From: Arthrobacter sp. C9C5
GTDB taxonomy: Bacteria; Actinomycetota; Actinomycetes; Actinomycetales; Micrococcaceae
Length of the DNA stretch: 64,000 nt
NCBI RefSeq assembly: GCF_013359735.1
Contig: NZ_JABFMX010000021.1
Location: 1-64,000, forward strand
Reading direction: 5' to 3'
Both the position numbers and the translations under genes were made by a program. The notes under the pieces are model-generated. The model did not search any database. It had not been told where the DNA came from and saw only the letters and a list, made by a program, of their open reading frames with translations. This document shows, piece by piece, positions 32,930 to 42,153 of the stretch (position 1 is the first letter of the stretch; each line of letters opens with the position of its first letter).

Positions 32930-34555
32930 CTAGCGGCTGCTCACCTGGCCGAACAGCTTCGCGATGGGTGCGAGCACGATCGGGCGGGCGGCGTACCAGC
33001 CGGCAGTAGTGATGGCGATTGCGGCCGCGAAGAGCCAGAACCCGGTCCAGTTGATGACGTCGGTGCCGCCGAACATGTGGTTTAGGTTCCGCAGCGCACC
33101 GGTCGCGAACACCAGGAACACGTGGATCAGGATGAACAGCACAAAGAACAGCATGGTCGGGAAATGTAGCGCACGCGCAACCTCCACCTGGTAGGCCTTG
33201 TTCAGCGTCTTCGCGTTCTTTGGCCAGAACTCGCTCATGCGCACCCCCGTGATTGCCGCGAGCGGGGCCGCGATGAACACCACCAGGAAGTACATGAGCT
33301 GCTGCAGGCTGTTGTAGTTCACCCAGCCGTTCTCCACCGGCCAGTCCAGCGTCATGTACTGCAGCAGCGCAGAGAGCGCATTCGGGAACACTTCCCAGCT
33401 AGTCGGGACGATCCGCATCCAACGGCCGGAGGCAAACAGCAGCACCGCGAAGATGAGTCCGTTGGCCAGCCACAAGATGTCGAGCGACTGGTGCAGCCAC
33501 AGGTTGATGCTGATCTTCTTGCCGCCGCTCTTCGGCGTCCAGAACGCCGGCGGCTTCTGTTGCGTGCGCACCTGGTAGCCGGAGCGGATGATGAGCACCA
33601 TCAGGAAAATGTTCAGGAAGTGCGTCCACTGCGCCCACCACGGGAAACCGGCGTCGGCACTCTGGGGCAGGCTATATTCGCCGGGGTATCTCTCGAGGAA
33701 CTCCGGCACACCGGGCAACGTGGTCACTCCGCGGGCGGCGAGGACAAGAATCGCGGCGGCGGCGACGGCCCCGACGGCCAGCTTGATCCATTGGGCCAGG
33801 GTGCGCGACCCGTAGAGCTTTGCCGCGGCCTTCGGCCGCTTGGACGTTTCCGGCTTTTCGACGACGGCGGGCGGTGCCGCCGCGGCGGGTGCGGCTGCGA
33901 CCGCGCGGGTTTCTGGGATTTCCGGTTCAATCGACGTCGCCTGTGGCTCTGTTGCGGCAACTGTCTCAGCGACGACGACGGCGGGCGGAGCGGCCGGAGC
34001 GGCAGCCGCGGCAGGAGCCTGGACAACAGGTTCGGGAACCGCCTGCACCGCGGGAACGGGGGCGGGAGCAATAGCAGGGCTCGCAGCACGCGCCGGGGCA
34101 AGGCCTGCCGGAGGCCATGGCTCACCACCGGGTACGCGGGGGAGTCCGCGGCGAAGCTGGGTGGCTCCCGCAGCCGTCGTCTGCGTGGCCGGAGCAGCTG
34201 CCGACGTCGCCGGTTCCGCTTTCGCTACTGACGCGGTCTCCGCGATTGCGGGAGTCACGGACGGGGCCGTCGCCGGTGCCGCGACCTCGCCGGCTGGCGG
34301 CCAGGGCTCACCACCTGGCACCCGCGGCAGGCCACGGCGAAGCTGCCTGCCGCCCGCGCCTGCTGCCGGGACGTCTGCGGCAGGAGCGCTGACCGCGGGC
34401 GCCGGAGCGGACACCGCCGTCGTGCCTGGTGCCGTCTCGTAGGCTGCAGCGGGGGCGGAAAGCAGGCGGGCAGGCACCTCGCCCGCCGGCGGCCAGGGCT
34501 CGCCGCCCGGCACACGCGGCAGGCCCCGTCTAATGGACCCGGAATGAGTTGCCAT
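32930..34555 (-). CDS. Cytochrome-b-like membrane protein with three [17 protein letters not shown] repeats
   Basis: A 541-residue protein. Residues 1-245 are a disordered Ala/Pro/Val-rich cytoplasmic region with three identical 17-residue motifs at 9-25, 73-89 and 135-151. Residues 258-530 hold about six membrane spans in the pattern of di-heme cytochrome b561 domains: [31 protein letters not shown], and [19 protein letters not shown] provide histidines in spans suited to heme binding. It follows etfA by two bases, so it probably passes electrons from the flavoprotein to quinone or the reverse. What the repeats bind is unknown. Confidence 0.75.
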   Translation of the reverse strand: MATHSGSIRRGLPRVPGGEPWPPAGEVPARLLSAPAAAYETAPGTTAVSAPAPAVSAPAADVPAAGAGGRQLRRGLPRVPGGEPWPPAGEVAAPATAPSVTPAIAETASVAKAEPATSAAAPATQTTAAGATQLRRGLPRVPGGEPWPPAGLAPARAASPAIAPAPVPAVQAVPEPVVQAPAAAAAPAAPPAVVVAETVAATEPQATSIEPEIPETRAVAAAPAAAAPPAVVEKPETSKRPKAAAKLYGSRTLAQWIKLAVGAVAAAAILVLAARGVTTLPGVPEFLERYPGEYSLPQSADAGFPWWAQWTHFLNIFLMVLIIRSGYQVRTQQKPPAFWTPKSGGKKISINLWLHQSLDILWLANGLIFAVLLFASGRWMRIVPTSWEVFPNALSALLQYMTLDWPVENGWVNYNSLQQLMYFLVVFIAAPLAAITGVRMSEFWPKNAKTLNKAYQVEVARALHFPTMLFFVLFILIHVFLVFATGALRNLNHMFGGTDVINWTGFWLFAAAIAITTAGWYAARPIVLAPIAKLFGQVSSR

Positions 34556-34557
34556 CG

Positions 34558-35538
34558 CTACTTCTTCCGGGCCTCAAGGGCGCTGATCAGCTGCGGCACA
34601 ACCTTGAAGACGTCGCCCACCACGCCGAAGTCGGCGATCTCGAAGATCGGCGCGTCCGCGTCCTTATTGATGGCGACGATAGTCTTCGCGGTCTGCATGC
34701 CGGCCCGGTGCTGGATCGCACCCGAAATGCCCAGCGCGATATACAACTGGGAGGACACCGAAACCCCGGTCTGGCCGACCTGCTGCGACTGCGGAACGAA
34801 GCCGGCATCCACCGCGGCACGCGACGCACCAACGGCGGCACCGAGCGTATCGGCGAGCTGATCGACCAAGGCGAACTGTTCCGCCGACCCGAGGCCGCGG
34901 CCACCGGCGACAACCTTCGCAGCACCGCGCAGCTCCGGCCGCGAGGTGGCGGCGACTGCCTCCTCGAACGAGTCGACCCGCGCCGCGGGCTTCCCCGAGG
35001 GCGTCACCGCCAGGGTCTCCGACGCCGGCGGCTGGGCCGCGGCACGCGCTTCGATGGAACCCTGGCGGACCGTGATGACCGGCGGCCCAAACGTCGACGT
35101 CGACGTCACGTTGTAGGCGCCGCCGTAGACGGAGTGGTGTGCCACCACGCCCTCCTCGTCGCGGGACACGCCGACGGCGTCAACGCACACCGCTGCCCGT
35201 GAACGGGCAGCGTACCGGCCGGCCAGGTCCCGTCCGTTCAATGAATGCGAAATCAGGATTGCCTCCGGCTGCACCTGCTCCGCCGCGGCGGCAAGCGCGT
35301 CAACGCCCGGCACCCCGAGCGCGGACGGATCCGTAGACTCAGCGATCAGCACGCGGGCGGCACCTAGGCCCGAGGCCTCCGCGGCGGCGGTTTCGGCGCC
35401 GGATTCGACAAGGACCAAGGCAACCGGGGTGCCCACCGCAGCGGCAGCGCCGAAGAGTCCGGCAGCAGCCTTCTCAAGTTCACCGGAAGCGAGGGTTTCC
35501 ACGACGACAAGGATTGCGTCACGGGGGAAATCAGTCAT
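34558..35538 (-). CDS. etfA: Electron transfer flavoprotein alpha subunit
   Basis: A 326-residue EtfA/FixB. The C-terminal FAD-binding block is complete: [63 protein letters not shown]. It forms a heterodimer with EtfB and carries electrons from acyl-CoA or amine dehydrogenases. GGAG precedes the ATG, ten bases after the etfB stop. The terminal operon gene is the cytochrome-b-like protein rather than the usual ETF:quinone oxidoreductase. Confidence 0.93.
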   Translation of the reverse strand: MTDFPRDAILVVVETLASGELEKAAAGLFGAAAAVGTPVALVLVESGAETAAAEASGLGAARVLIAESTDPSALGVPGVDALAAAAEQVQPEAILISHSLNGRDLAGRYAARSRAAVCVDAVGVSRDEEGVVAHHSVYGGAYNVTSTSTFGPPVITVRQGSIEARAAAQPPASETLAVTPSGKPAARVDSFEEAVAATSRPELRGAAKVVAGGRGLGSAEQFALVDQLADTLGAAVGASRAAVDAGFVPQSQQVGQTGVSVSSQLYIALGISGAIQHRAGMQTAKTIVAINKDADAPIFEIADFGVVGDVFKVVPQLISALEARKK

Positions 35539-35548
35539 GTCGGTACTC

Positions 35549-36325
35549 CTACGCCAGTCGGTTTTCGATCAGGAACTCAGCGAGCTTCTCGCCGGCATCA
35601 CCCTCGTCAATGATCTTGACGCCGGCCGCGTGCGGGGGCTTCTCGGCCACCGCCAGCATGATCGACCGCGCCGCGTCCGGGTTGTCGGCCGAGATCCCGA
35701 GGTCCGCGAGGGTAAGCACCTCAAGGGGCTTCTTCTTCGCGGCCATGATCCCCTTGAAGTTGGGGAAGCGCGGCCCGGGAAGCGCCTCAGTAATCGAAAT
35801 AACCGCGGGCAGGTTCGCTGATACCTGCTGCACGCCGGATTCGATGTTCCTAGTGCCGGACACCGTGCCGTCGCTGATCTCCACGGAGCTGAGACCTGTA
35901 GCAAGCGGCACGTCTAGCAATTCAGCGAGCATCGCGGGAATCATGCCGCCGGATCCATCGGTGGAGACGTTGCCGGTGATGACCAGGTCAAACTCAACGC
36001 GGCGGATCGCTGCTGCGAGGGTTTCCGCGGTAAGCCCAAGGTCCGCACCCCGGAGCGCCTCGTCGGAGATGTGGACGGCGCTCGCCGCACCCATCGCCAG
36101 TCCCTTGCGGATGGTGGCCGTCGCGCCCTCGGGAGCGAGGGAAAGGACGGTGACCTCGGTGCCCTCGTGCGCGTCGGCGTACGTCAGTGCCAGTTCCAAG
36201 GCCCGCTCACCGATCTCATCAATGACGCTCTCGCTGGCTTCACGGTCGGCGAGGCCTGTTTCAAGGTTCAGTTTTCGGTCCCCGTAGGTGTCGGGGACCT
36301 CCTTGACTAGGACGATAATCTTCAT
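35549..36325 (-). CDS. etfB: Electron transfer flavoprotein beta subunit
   Basis: A 258-residue EtfB/FixA starting KIIVLVKEVPDTYGDRKLN, with the AMP/FAD segment DLVITGNVSTDGSGGMIPAMLAELL and the C-terminal FPNFKGIMAAKKKPLEVLTL typical of the family (the acidic-basic recognition loop). The ATG has AGGAAGAG six bases upstream; the longer frame adds 14 unlikely residues. First gene of the etfB-etfA-cytochrome operon. Confidence 0.93.
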   Translation of the reverse strand: MKIIVLVKEVPDTYGDRKLNLETGLADREASESVIDEIGERALELALTYADAHEGTEVTVLSLAPEGATATIRKGLAMGAASAVHISDEALRGADLGLTAETLAAAIRRVEFDLVITGNVSTDGSGGMIPAMLAELLDVPLATGLSSVEISDGTVSGTRNIESGVQQVSANLPAVISITEALPGPRFPNFKGIMAAKKKPLEVLTLADLGISADNPDAARSIMLAVAEKPPHAAGVKIIDEGDAGEKLAEFLIENRLA

Positions 36326-36469
36326 CGATGACTCTTCCTGTGGCGGGCATGTCTCCAGGGGGGACACGTCGGATCTCCCTAGAGTCTACGAAGAGGGGAC
36401 CGTGCGTGGTTCACCGGGCGCGTGTCGCGGCCCCCTTTTCGCCGCCGGCGCCCGGCGTTCGGATGCCGT

Positions 36470-37030
36470 GTGGCCTTCACCCACGGCTACGCGGACCACG
36501 GCGGCCTCCGCATGTATTACGAAGTCCATGGCCAAGCGGTGCCCGGCCAGCCGCCGCTGCTCATCCCGGGCGGCGGCTCCACCATCGGCACCAACTTCGG
36601 TGACCTCCTCCCGCTGCTGGCCGCCCGGCGCCAGGTGATTGCGGTGGAGGAGGAGGGCCACGGCCGCACCCAGCCCACCAGCCGCCCGCTCACCGCAGAG
36701 AATTCCGCCGGCGACATCCTCGCCGTGTTGGGCCAGCTCACCGTGGACGCCGTGGATGTGCTGGGATTCAGCGCCGGAGGGCACACCGCCGTCGCGCTGG
36801 CACTCGCACGCCCCGGCGCCGTCCGGCGGCTCATCGCCGCCTCCACCTTCGTGAGCCGCGACGCCGTGCCGGACGAGTTCTGGACTCCATGGCGCAAGCC
36901 ACCCTGGACGACATGCCCCAGACCTACCAAGACGAGGACCGCCGGCTCAATCCCGAGCCCGGCCACCTGGAACGGCTGTTCGCACTGGACAGCGGGCGCC
37001 CCACTGCTGCTGCGGTTGCTCAACGACTAG
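36470..37030 (+). pseudogene. Alpha/beta hydrolase, frameshifted and 3'-truncated
   Basis: The first frame reads a normal hydrolase (YADHGGLRMYYEVHGQ, LLIPGGGSTIGTNFG, nucleophile motif DVLGFSAGGHTAVALA) up to DEFW near base 36884. From 36889 the natural continuation MAQATLDDMPQTYQDEDRRLNPEPGHLERLFALDSGR is in another frame, consistent with loss of one G in a run after TTCTG. Beyond that point the acid and histidine of the triad are missing altogether, so the gene is both shifted and cut off. It is presumably non-functional. Confidence 0.75.
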
Positions 37031-37072
37031 CCGGCCGGCGTCGGTCTAGGCCCGTCGCGCGACGGCCGCAGT

Positions 37073-37822
37073 TCAGGGCAGCGGCAGCGGCCGCATGCGC
37101 AGCGGCGCCAGGAACAGGATGGTGACGACGGCAGTGATGGAGCCTGCCGCCATGATGGATGCCAGCACCACGATCTGGAACAGGCCCGCGGCCACGGGAG
37201 AGATACCGCCAAAGATGGCCCCCACGAAGGCGCCGGGCAGGGTGACCAGGCCCGTGGTCTTGCTCTGGTCGGTTGAAGGGATCAGGGCAGAGTACACGGC
37301 CCCCCGCGCCAGCTCGGCCGTGGACTGCCGGGGCCTCGCGCCAAGAGCCATCCACCCTTCCACTTCCTCCCACCGGGAGATCACCGTCTGGCTGAAATGC
37401 CGCCCGGCGAGGGTGGCGATGGACATGGCGTTGCCAATCACGATGCCGCCGATGGCCAGGGCATAGCGGGGTGTGAACTCGATGGCGCCGGTGGCGAAGA
37501 CGACCGCCAACGTGGCAATCACCCCCGCTCCCATTGCCGTGCAGACGTGCCCGAACATGGTCCAGTCCCAGCCGAGGCGTTTGGTTGCCGTGGCCGCTGC
37601 GACGGTGAACATGACGAGCAGTGCCAACCCAACGAGAAATGCGTTGGTGATGATGCCGCTCAGCACCAGGCTGATGGCAGCCAGTTGCGCGGCCCCGCGA
37701 AGAATCGCCCAAGCCGGCGCCAAGCGGGCCGGCACGCGGTACAGCGACAGCACCGTGACTGTGAGGGCCACCAGGACGGCGACGCCGAACAGGGTCGCAA
37801 CTACACCGCCGGGCTGGTCCAT
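37073..37822 (-). CDS. FetB/UPF0014 family ABC transporter permease
   Basis: A 249-residue membrane protein with seven predicted spans. Family blocks are SLYRVPARLAPAWAILRGAAQLAAISLVL, then GNAMSIATLAGRHFSQ, EVEGWMALGARPRQS, and IPSTDQSKTTGLVTLPGAFVGAIFGGISP. E. coli FetB with FetA exports iron. No FetA-type ATPase is encoded next to it here, so the partner must lie elsewhere or the name does not reflect its function. Confidence 0.88.
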   Translation of the reverse strand: MDQPGGVVATLFGVAVLVALTVTVLSLYRVPARLAPAWAILRGAAQLAAISLVLSGIITNAFLVGLALLVMFTVAAATATKRLGWDWTMFGHVCTAMGAGVIATLAVVFATGAIEFTPRYALAIGGIVIGNAMSIATLAGRHFSQTVISRWEEVEGWMALGARPRQSTAELARGAVYSALIPSTDQSKTTGLVTLPGAFVGAIFGGISPVAAGLFQIVVLASIMAAGSITAVVTILFLAPLRMRPLPLP

Positions 37823-37885
37823 AGCGCCAGCCTAGTAGTTGCGCAGGCGTCTTCGTCCCAGGTCCGCACCCGGCGTTGTGGCTTT

Positions 37886-38914
37886 CTAGCGTGCCGAGGC
37901 CAGGGCGTCCCAGGCGAAGCTTGCCAACCAGTGGCTGGACATAAACTCGTCGGTGTTGACCGCGTCCGTCCCGGCGATCAGCAGCGGCCCCGTGGCCGCA
38001 TCGAGAACGCCCTGCACGTCCGCCGTCTTCTGCGACCCCGCGAGAGCCTTGCGGATTCGGATGAGCTGCCCGGCGCGGCTCAGGTTCAAACCATTGAGGT
38101 GGGCCAGATACCCGTCGGATTCGTCGGTAACGGAGAAGGTGGCCAGAATGCGGGAATCCGTACTGAGCGCCGGGAGGAACCCTGCGAACCATGAGGAAAA
38201 TGCATCGGCGTCGAGAACGCGGGCCATCAGGTCCGCCTCGCTCAGGCCGGCGGACAGGAAGTCCTGGCCGCTCAATTCCCAGTCGCCGGGCCAGCCGGAG
38301 TCGTCCTGGAACCAGTTCAGCGCTGCCTTCTCGCACAAGGCGGCGGCGTCGTGCCTGCCCAAGGCACGGAAGGCGTCCAGCATCATGCCCAGACCGAACG
38401 CGGCGTTGGTGTGCAGGCCGTGCCTCACGGGGAACTCCGCTTTGGCGGTCCAGTCCTCGACCAGTGATGCGACGATGTCCACCAGGGGGTTCAGGGACGC
38501 GCCCCACCCCCGGACCTGGGGGTCGTCGGAGGTGGCAGCGGTAGCGGCGAGACGCACCAGCCAGGCCCAGCCGTAAGGCCGTTCCCAGCTGGGGTTGGCC
38601 CGCAGGTATGCACCTTCGACTGCGAGGTTTTCGGCGGTGAGGTTGGCGGCCAGCACCTGTCGAAGAGCGGCGTCACGCCCGGCCTCGATCCCGTGCTCCA
38701 GCAGGGAAACCCCCAGCCAGGTCATGTGGACGCAGGAGTGCCAGTCGAAGGAGGTGTGGAACGCAGGGTGGAGTTCCTTCGGGCTGGGCCGGTCCTGGAG
38801 CGACGTCTCCACATGGTGGGAGGCGAAGGGGTACGGGCGGGATAGGTTTTCCAGCACGATGTCCGCGTAGGCGTCTGCAACGTGGTCCATCTGTACAGTG
38901 GCGTCGGTAATCAT
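37886..38914 (-). CDS. DUF2891 family protein
   Basis: A 342-residue soluble protein of DUF2891. The family signature HPAFHTSFDWHSCVHMTWLGVSLLEHG is near residue 50, with several conserved Trp and His residues, suggesting a helical (alpha/alpha barrel) fold. The function is unknown. It is the third gene after DUF969 and DUF979, with 19 bases spacing and AAGGAG before the ATG, so it is part of the same operon and may act on the compound they move. Confidence 0.87.
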   Translation of the reverse strand: MITDATVQMDHVADAYADIVLENLSRPYPFASHHVETSLQDRPSPKELHPAFHTSFDWHSCVHMTWLGVSLLEHGIEAGRDAALRQVLAANLTAENLAVEGAYLRANPSWERPYGWAWLVRLAATAATSDDPQVRGWGASLNPLVDIVASLVEDWTAKAEFPVRHGLHTNAAFGLGMMLDAFRALGRHDAAALCEKAALNWFQDDSGWPGDWELSGQDFLSAGLSEADLMARVLDADAFSSWFAGFLPALSTDSRILATFSVTDESDGYLAHLNGLNLSRAGQLIRIRKALAGSQKTADVQGVLDAATGPLLIAGTDAVNTDEFMSSHWLASFAWDALASAR

Positions 38915-38933
38915 GGAGTCTCCTTGGGGAATG

Positions 38934-39905
38934 TCAGTTGAAGGCCAGGAAGTACATCAGCCCGATGTTGGCGCCCAGCAATGGGATGGCCGTGGGCACC
39001 TGGGCCTTGATGACGCCGTACTTGTTCTTCATCTCCAATAGGGCCGAGGGGACCAGATTGAAGTTGGCGGCCATCGGCGTGCAGAGGGTCCCGCAGAACC
39101 CCGCCAGCATGCCGATCGCGAAGATGATCGCCGGATTCCCGTGGAAGCCCTGGACCAGCACCGGCCAGCCGATGGCGGCGGTCATGATCGGGAACGCCGC
39201 GAAGGCATTACCCATCAACACGGTGAAGAGGAACATTCCCACGGAGTAGACGATCACTGCGGCGATCAGTGACCCTTCCGGCAGGACCCCCGCGGCCAGG
39301 GTGCCCACGGCCTTACCAACCCCGGCCTTGGTGAAGAGGATGCCGAGGGTGGAGAGCATCTGCGGCAGCAACGCGGCCCAGCCGATTGACTCGAGAATGC
39401 GGCGGCCCTCGAAAACCGGGGTCAGCTTCTGTGCGGGCCGCAGGATCAGGACGGCGACGACGGCGGCGACTACGGCCCCCACGGCCAGCGCCAACAGGGT
39501 GGTGTTGGTGGGATCGAAAATGGGCTGTCCGCCGATTTTCAGAACGGGGGCGAGCAGAACGATGATGACGGTCACCACCGGCAGGGTGAGTGCCGGGATA
39601 AAGAGTTTGTTGCCGAACTTGGCAGCAGACCTGGTGCGCTCTTCCACGCTGGTGGTCCTAGCCTTGCCGTCTCCGAGAGGGCCGGCGCTGGCCAGGACCA
39701 CCAGAACCAGGACGGCGATGCCCAGGATCCACGGAGGTGCCGTGCCCGCTTGGACCCAGGTACCGTAGAAGAAGCACACACCCAGCAGTCCCCAGAAGGC
39801 GGAACTGCCCCAGCGCTTCGGGTGGCTGGTGTCGCGGGCAATGAGGAATGCCCAGGCAACGAAGAGAATGCCAATCAGCCAGAAGACGGCTTCAACCTTG
39901 ATCAT
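38934..39905 (-). CDS. DUF979 membrane protein (putative 5-oxoproline transporter subunit)
   Basis: A 323-residue protein with about nine membrane spans matching DUF979. It overlaps the DUF969 gene by four bases, the standard pairing. The pair is named as the two subunits of a 5-oxoproline transporter in current annotation practice because of its repeated linkage to oxoprolinase genes. Here the pxp operon starts about 7 kb away, which agrees. The transport mechanism is not established from sequence. Confidence 0.85.
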   Translation of the reverse strand: MIKVEAVFWLIGILFVAWAFLIARDTSHPKRWGSSAFWGLLGVCFFYGTWVQAGTAPPWILGIAVLVLVVLASAGPLGDGKARTTSVEERTRSAAKFGNKLFIPALTLPVVTVIIVLLAPVLKIGGQPIFDPTNTTLLALAVGAVVAAVVAVLILRPAQKLTPVFEGRRILESIGWAALLPQMLSTLGILFTKAGVGKAVGTLAAGVLPEGSLIAAVIVYSVGMFLFTVLMGNAFAAFPIMTAAIGWPVLVQGFHGNPAIIFAIGMLAGFCGTLCTPMAANFNLVPSALLEMKNKYGVIKAQVPTAIPLLGANIGLMYFLAFN

Positions 39906-40630
39906 GCGTTGCCTCCTACGGTGACGGCCTGGGGGGTATTTTCTGCCTCTTCGTCCGCGCGGACGTCCTTGTCTAGCTGGCGGTCGAGCCGCAACAGGCG
40001 GAATCCGTGGATCAGGAAGGCAATGACGGCGGTGGGGATGGCCCAGACAGCCAGTTCCAGCGGTTCAAGATGGAGCCCGTAGGTGGTGTCCACGAAGGCC
40101 GTGATCAATAGGATGGACCCGACCGCCACGAAGATGTCCTCGCCAAAGAAGACCCCCACGTTATCCGCCGCGCCGGAGTGGCCTTTGATCTTTTCCCGGA
40201 CCTTTTCCGGAACGTGGCCGTAACGGCGCATCGCGGCGCCCTCGGCCATGGGAAATACGAGCGGTCGGACTGTCTGGGCGTGCCCGCCGATGCCGGTCAG
40301 GCCGACGGCGGCGGTGGCCTGGCGAACCAGGAGATACCCCAGCAGCACGCGGCCGGCAGTGAGCTTAGCCAGTTTTGCGATGAGCGTTTTGGCCTGTTCC
40401 TGGAGGCCGAAGCGTTCAATGATGCCGATGACCGGAAGGACCACCACAAAGATGGTCACCGACCTGCTGCTGGCGAAGCCGGATCCGAAAGCATTGAGTA
40501 TTTCCAGCGGCGTCAGTCCGCCGAGAAGGGCTGTGACGATGCCGGAGACGGTAACGACAATGAGTGGGTTTAGCCTGACGGCAAAGCCGATGATAACGAG
40601 CAAGACCCCGATGAGTACGAGCATATCCAT
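39902..40630 (-). CDS. DUF969 membrane protein (putative 5-oxoproline transporter subunit)
   Basis: A 242-residue protein with about six spans matching DUF969 (VTVSGIVTALLGGLTPLEILNAFGSGFASSRSVTIFVVVLPVIGIIERFG, and LTGIGGHAQTVRPLVFPMAEGAA). First gene of the transporter operon with DUF979 and DUF2891. A GntR/FCD regulator is encoded just upstream on the same strand, and an inverted repeat lies between the two. Confidence 0.86.
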   Translation of the reverse strand: MDMLVLIGVLLVIIGFAVRLNPLIVVTVSGIVTALLGGLTPLEILNAFGSGFASSRSVTIFVVVLPVIGIIERFGLQEQAKTLIAKLAKLTAGRVLLGYLLVRQATAAVGLTGIGGHAQTVRPLVFPMAEGAAMRRYGHVPEKVREKIKGHSGAADNVGVFFGEDIFVAVGSILLITAFVDTTYGLHLEPLELAVWAIPTAVIAFLIHGFRLLRLDRQLDKDVRADEEAENTPQAVTVGGNA

Positions 40631-40720
40631 CCATTCCCGCAGGAGGCATGAGCGTTCCGCGGACGAGAGTAGTTAGGGGCATGACCGACCCGGCCCGTGT
40701 TGGAGGAATGTTCTCCACTA

Positions 40721-40736
40721 AGTGATGCCCATCACT
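40721..40736. promoter_or_regulatory. Inverted repeat AGTGAT-GCCC-ATCACT, possible GntR operator
   Basis: A perfect six-base dyad lies 91 bases upstream of the DUF969 start and just past the stop of the GntR gene. It is the most obvious operator candidate for the regulator. Confidence 0.45.
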
Positions 40737-40760
40737 GTGATCCACAGCCTAGGGTTTTGT

Positions 40761-41480
40761 TCAACAATCTGCAAGCGATGGTGGTCCGTCGTTGGTATGG
40801 GGCCCTCCGGCAATGGCCTCGAGCAACTGACTTTCCGCGCGATCGAGATAGTGGCGCATGAATTCCGAGGCTGCCGTGTTGTCTCCCGAGGCAAGCAGCT
40901 CGATCACCTGCGCGTTGTCAGCCACGTAAGGCTCGTGGAATGCCGGGTTCGAGCCCATGGAGTGGAAAACCAGCCGCATCTCAGCCAGTACCTGCTCCAT
41001 CAGGGAATTGAGGCGCTCGCTGCCCGCCCTGGCAACCAGGGCGCGGTGAAACTCCTGGTTGGCGTTGGCCATTCCGCCTATATCGCCTTGGGCGCGGGCG
41101 TGTTCCGCGCCGGCTACTATGTTGCGCAGATCATCCATCGGTGAGCGTTCGTGCCACAGGACGGCGGCAGGCTCCAGGAAGCGGCGTATCCGGTAGATTT
41201 CCCGGATGTCCTCCGCGGTTGGTCGGGCGACGAAGACGCCACGGTTGGGTATCCGTGTAACGATATGTTCGGCATGCAGGGCGGTGAACGCCTCGCGGAG
41301 CGTGTTCCGGCTGACTCCCAGTGCTTCCCCCAGGGCTTCTTCGGAGAGCTTTGTTCCGGGTAAGAGCTCGCCGGCCGCTATTCTCTGGCGTAGCTGAGCA
41401 GAAACCCAGAGCCCGGTGTGAGCATGCGTTGACCCCTTGGCCTCGCGGCGTAGTGAGTCCAGTACCGCTTCAAACGTCAT
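40761..41480 (-). CDS. GntR family regulator (FCD domain)
   Basis: A 239-residue regulator: winged helix at about residues 20-90 (LRQRIAAGELLPGTKLSEEALGEALGVSRNTLREAF), then a helical FCD effector domain (EIYRIRRFLEPAAVLW, REFHRALV-like segment ANQEFHRALVARAG with metal-ligand Asp/His positions). It lies upstream of, and on the same strand as, the DUF969/DUF979 operon and most likely controls it in response to a carboxylate such as 5-oxoproline. This assignment is inferred from position. Confidence 0.9.
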   Translation of the reverse strand: MTFEAVLDSLRREAKGSTHAHTGLWVSAQLRQRIAAGELLPGTKLSEEALGEALGVSRNTLREAFTALHAEHIVTRIPNRGVFVARPTAEDIREIYRIRRFLEPAAVLWHERSPMDDLRNIVAGAEHARAQGDIGGMANANQEFHRALVARAGSERLNSLMEQVLAEMRLVFHSMGSNPAFHEPYVADNAQVIELLASGDNTAASEFMRHYLDRAESQLLEAIAGGPHTNDGPPSLADC

Positions 41481-41498
41481 GGCGTCAAGCCTAGTTTG

Positions 41499-42071
41499 TT
41501 AGGGCAGCCGCGAGGGGCGCAGCAGGGTTGCCTCGCCCGCGCGCTCGGGATCCAGCGGTACAGGGCTGACGAGCACCGCCGGGCCGCGCTGCAGGTCGCC
41601 GTCGGAAAGCACCTGGCACCGCACACCGCCGCGCCCGCGCATGGCCTTGTGGGCGCCCGCGGCGAGCATCTCATCCATCCAGGCGCACGGGTGGGCCGGC
41701 CGCCCGGCCTTGAGTCGTGCCAAGCCTCCGCCGGATTCCAGCGCGAACTCGTGGCCCAGCAGCGGCGCCAAGTGCGCTCCCCGGACGACGACGTTGCGGC
41801 GCGTCAGCAGCGGGTCAAGCGCTGCCGTCCCCAACTCGGCGGCGATGGCTTCGAGTGCCTCGACGGCGAAGACGGTGACGGCGGCATCCATGTGCGCGGC
41901 CTTGCCGAAGAACCGGTCGCCCACGATTCCCTTGCCGGCCACGAGCGTCGCCTGGTCCGCGTCCGTGGTGGGGACGTCGGCTGCGCCCTCGCGCGCCCGG
42001 CCGAAGTAGGCATGCGTCGGCGACACGAGCAAGTGCAGGATCTCGACGTCGTACCGGTAGCTGGCGGTCAT
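41499..42071 (-). CDS. MOSC domain protein
   Basis: A 190-residue MOSC-domain protein (molybdenum cofactor sulfurase C-terminal type). Cys129 in AHPCAWMDEML is the conserved candidate sulfur carrier, and GIVGDRFFGKA is the usual glycine-rich turn near residue 50. The gene lies 18 bases upstream of the GntR gene and is divergent from the XRE-cupin regulator. Proteins of this type bind sulfur or handle molybdopterin-linked oxidation of N-hydroxylated compounds. Confidence 0.85.
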   Translation of the reverse strand: MTASYRYDVEILHLLVSPTHAYFGRAREGAADVPTTDADQATLVAGKGIVGDRFFGKAAHMDAAVTVFAVEALEAIAAELGTAALDPLLTRRNVVVRGAHLAPLLGHEFALESGGGLARLKAGRPAHPCAWMDEMLAAGAHKAMRGRGGVRCQVLSDGDLQRGPAVLVSPVPLDPERAGEATLLRPSRLP

Positions 42072-42132
42072 GGCACCCAAACTATCGCCTCGGGGGGTTC
42101 AGCCCGATACCGGCCACCCGCCAACGATTCAT

Positions 42133-42149
42133 TATCTTGACGATATCTT
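42133..42149. promoter_or_regulatory. Direct repeats TATCTT-N5-TATCTT before the XRE-cupin start
   Basis: Two TATCTT copies with an 11-base period end five bases before the ATG of the XRE-cupin regulator. The period of one helical turn suits a DNA-binding protein, perhaps the regulator itself. Confidence 0.35.
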
Positions 42150-42153
42150 CACT

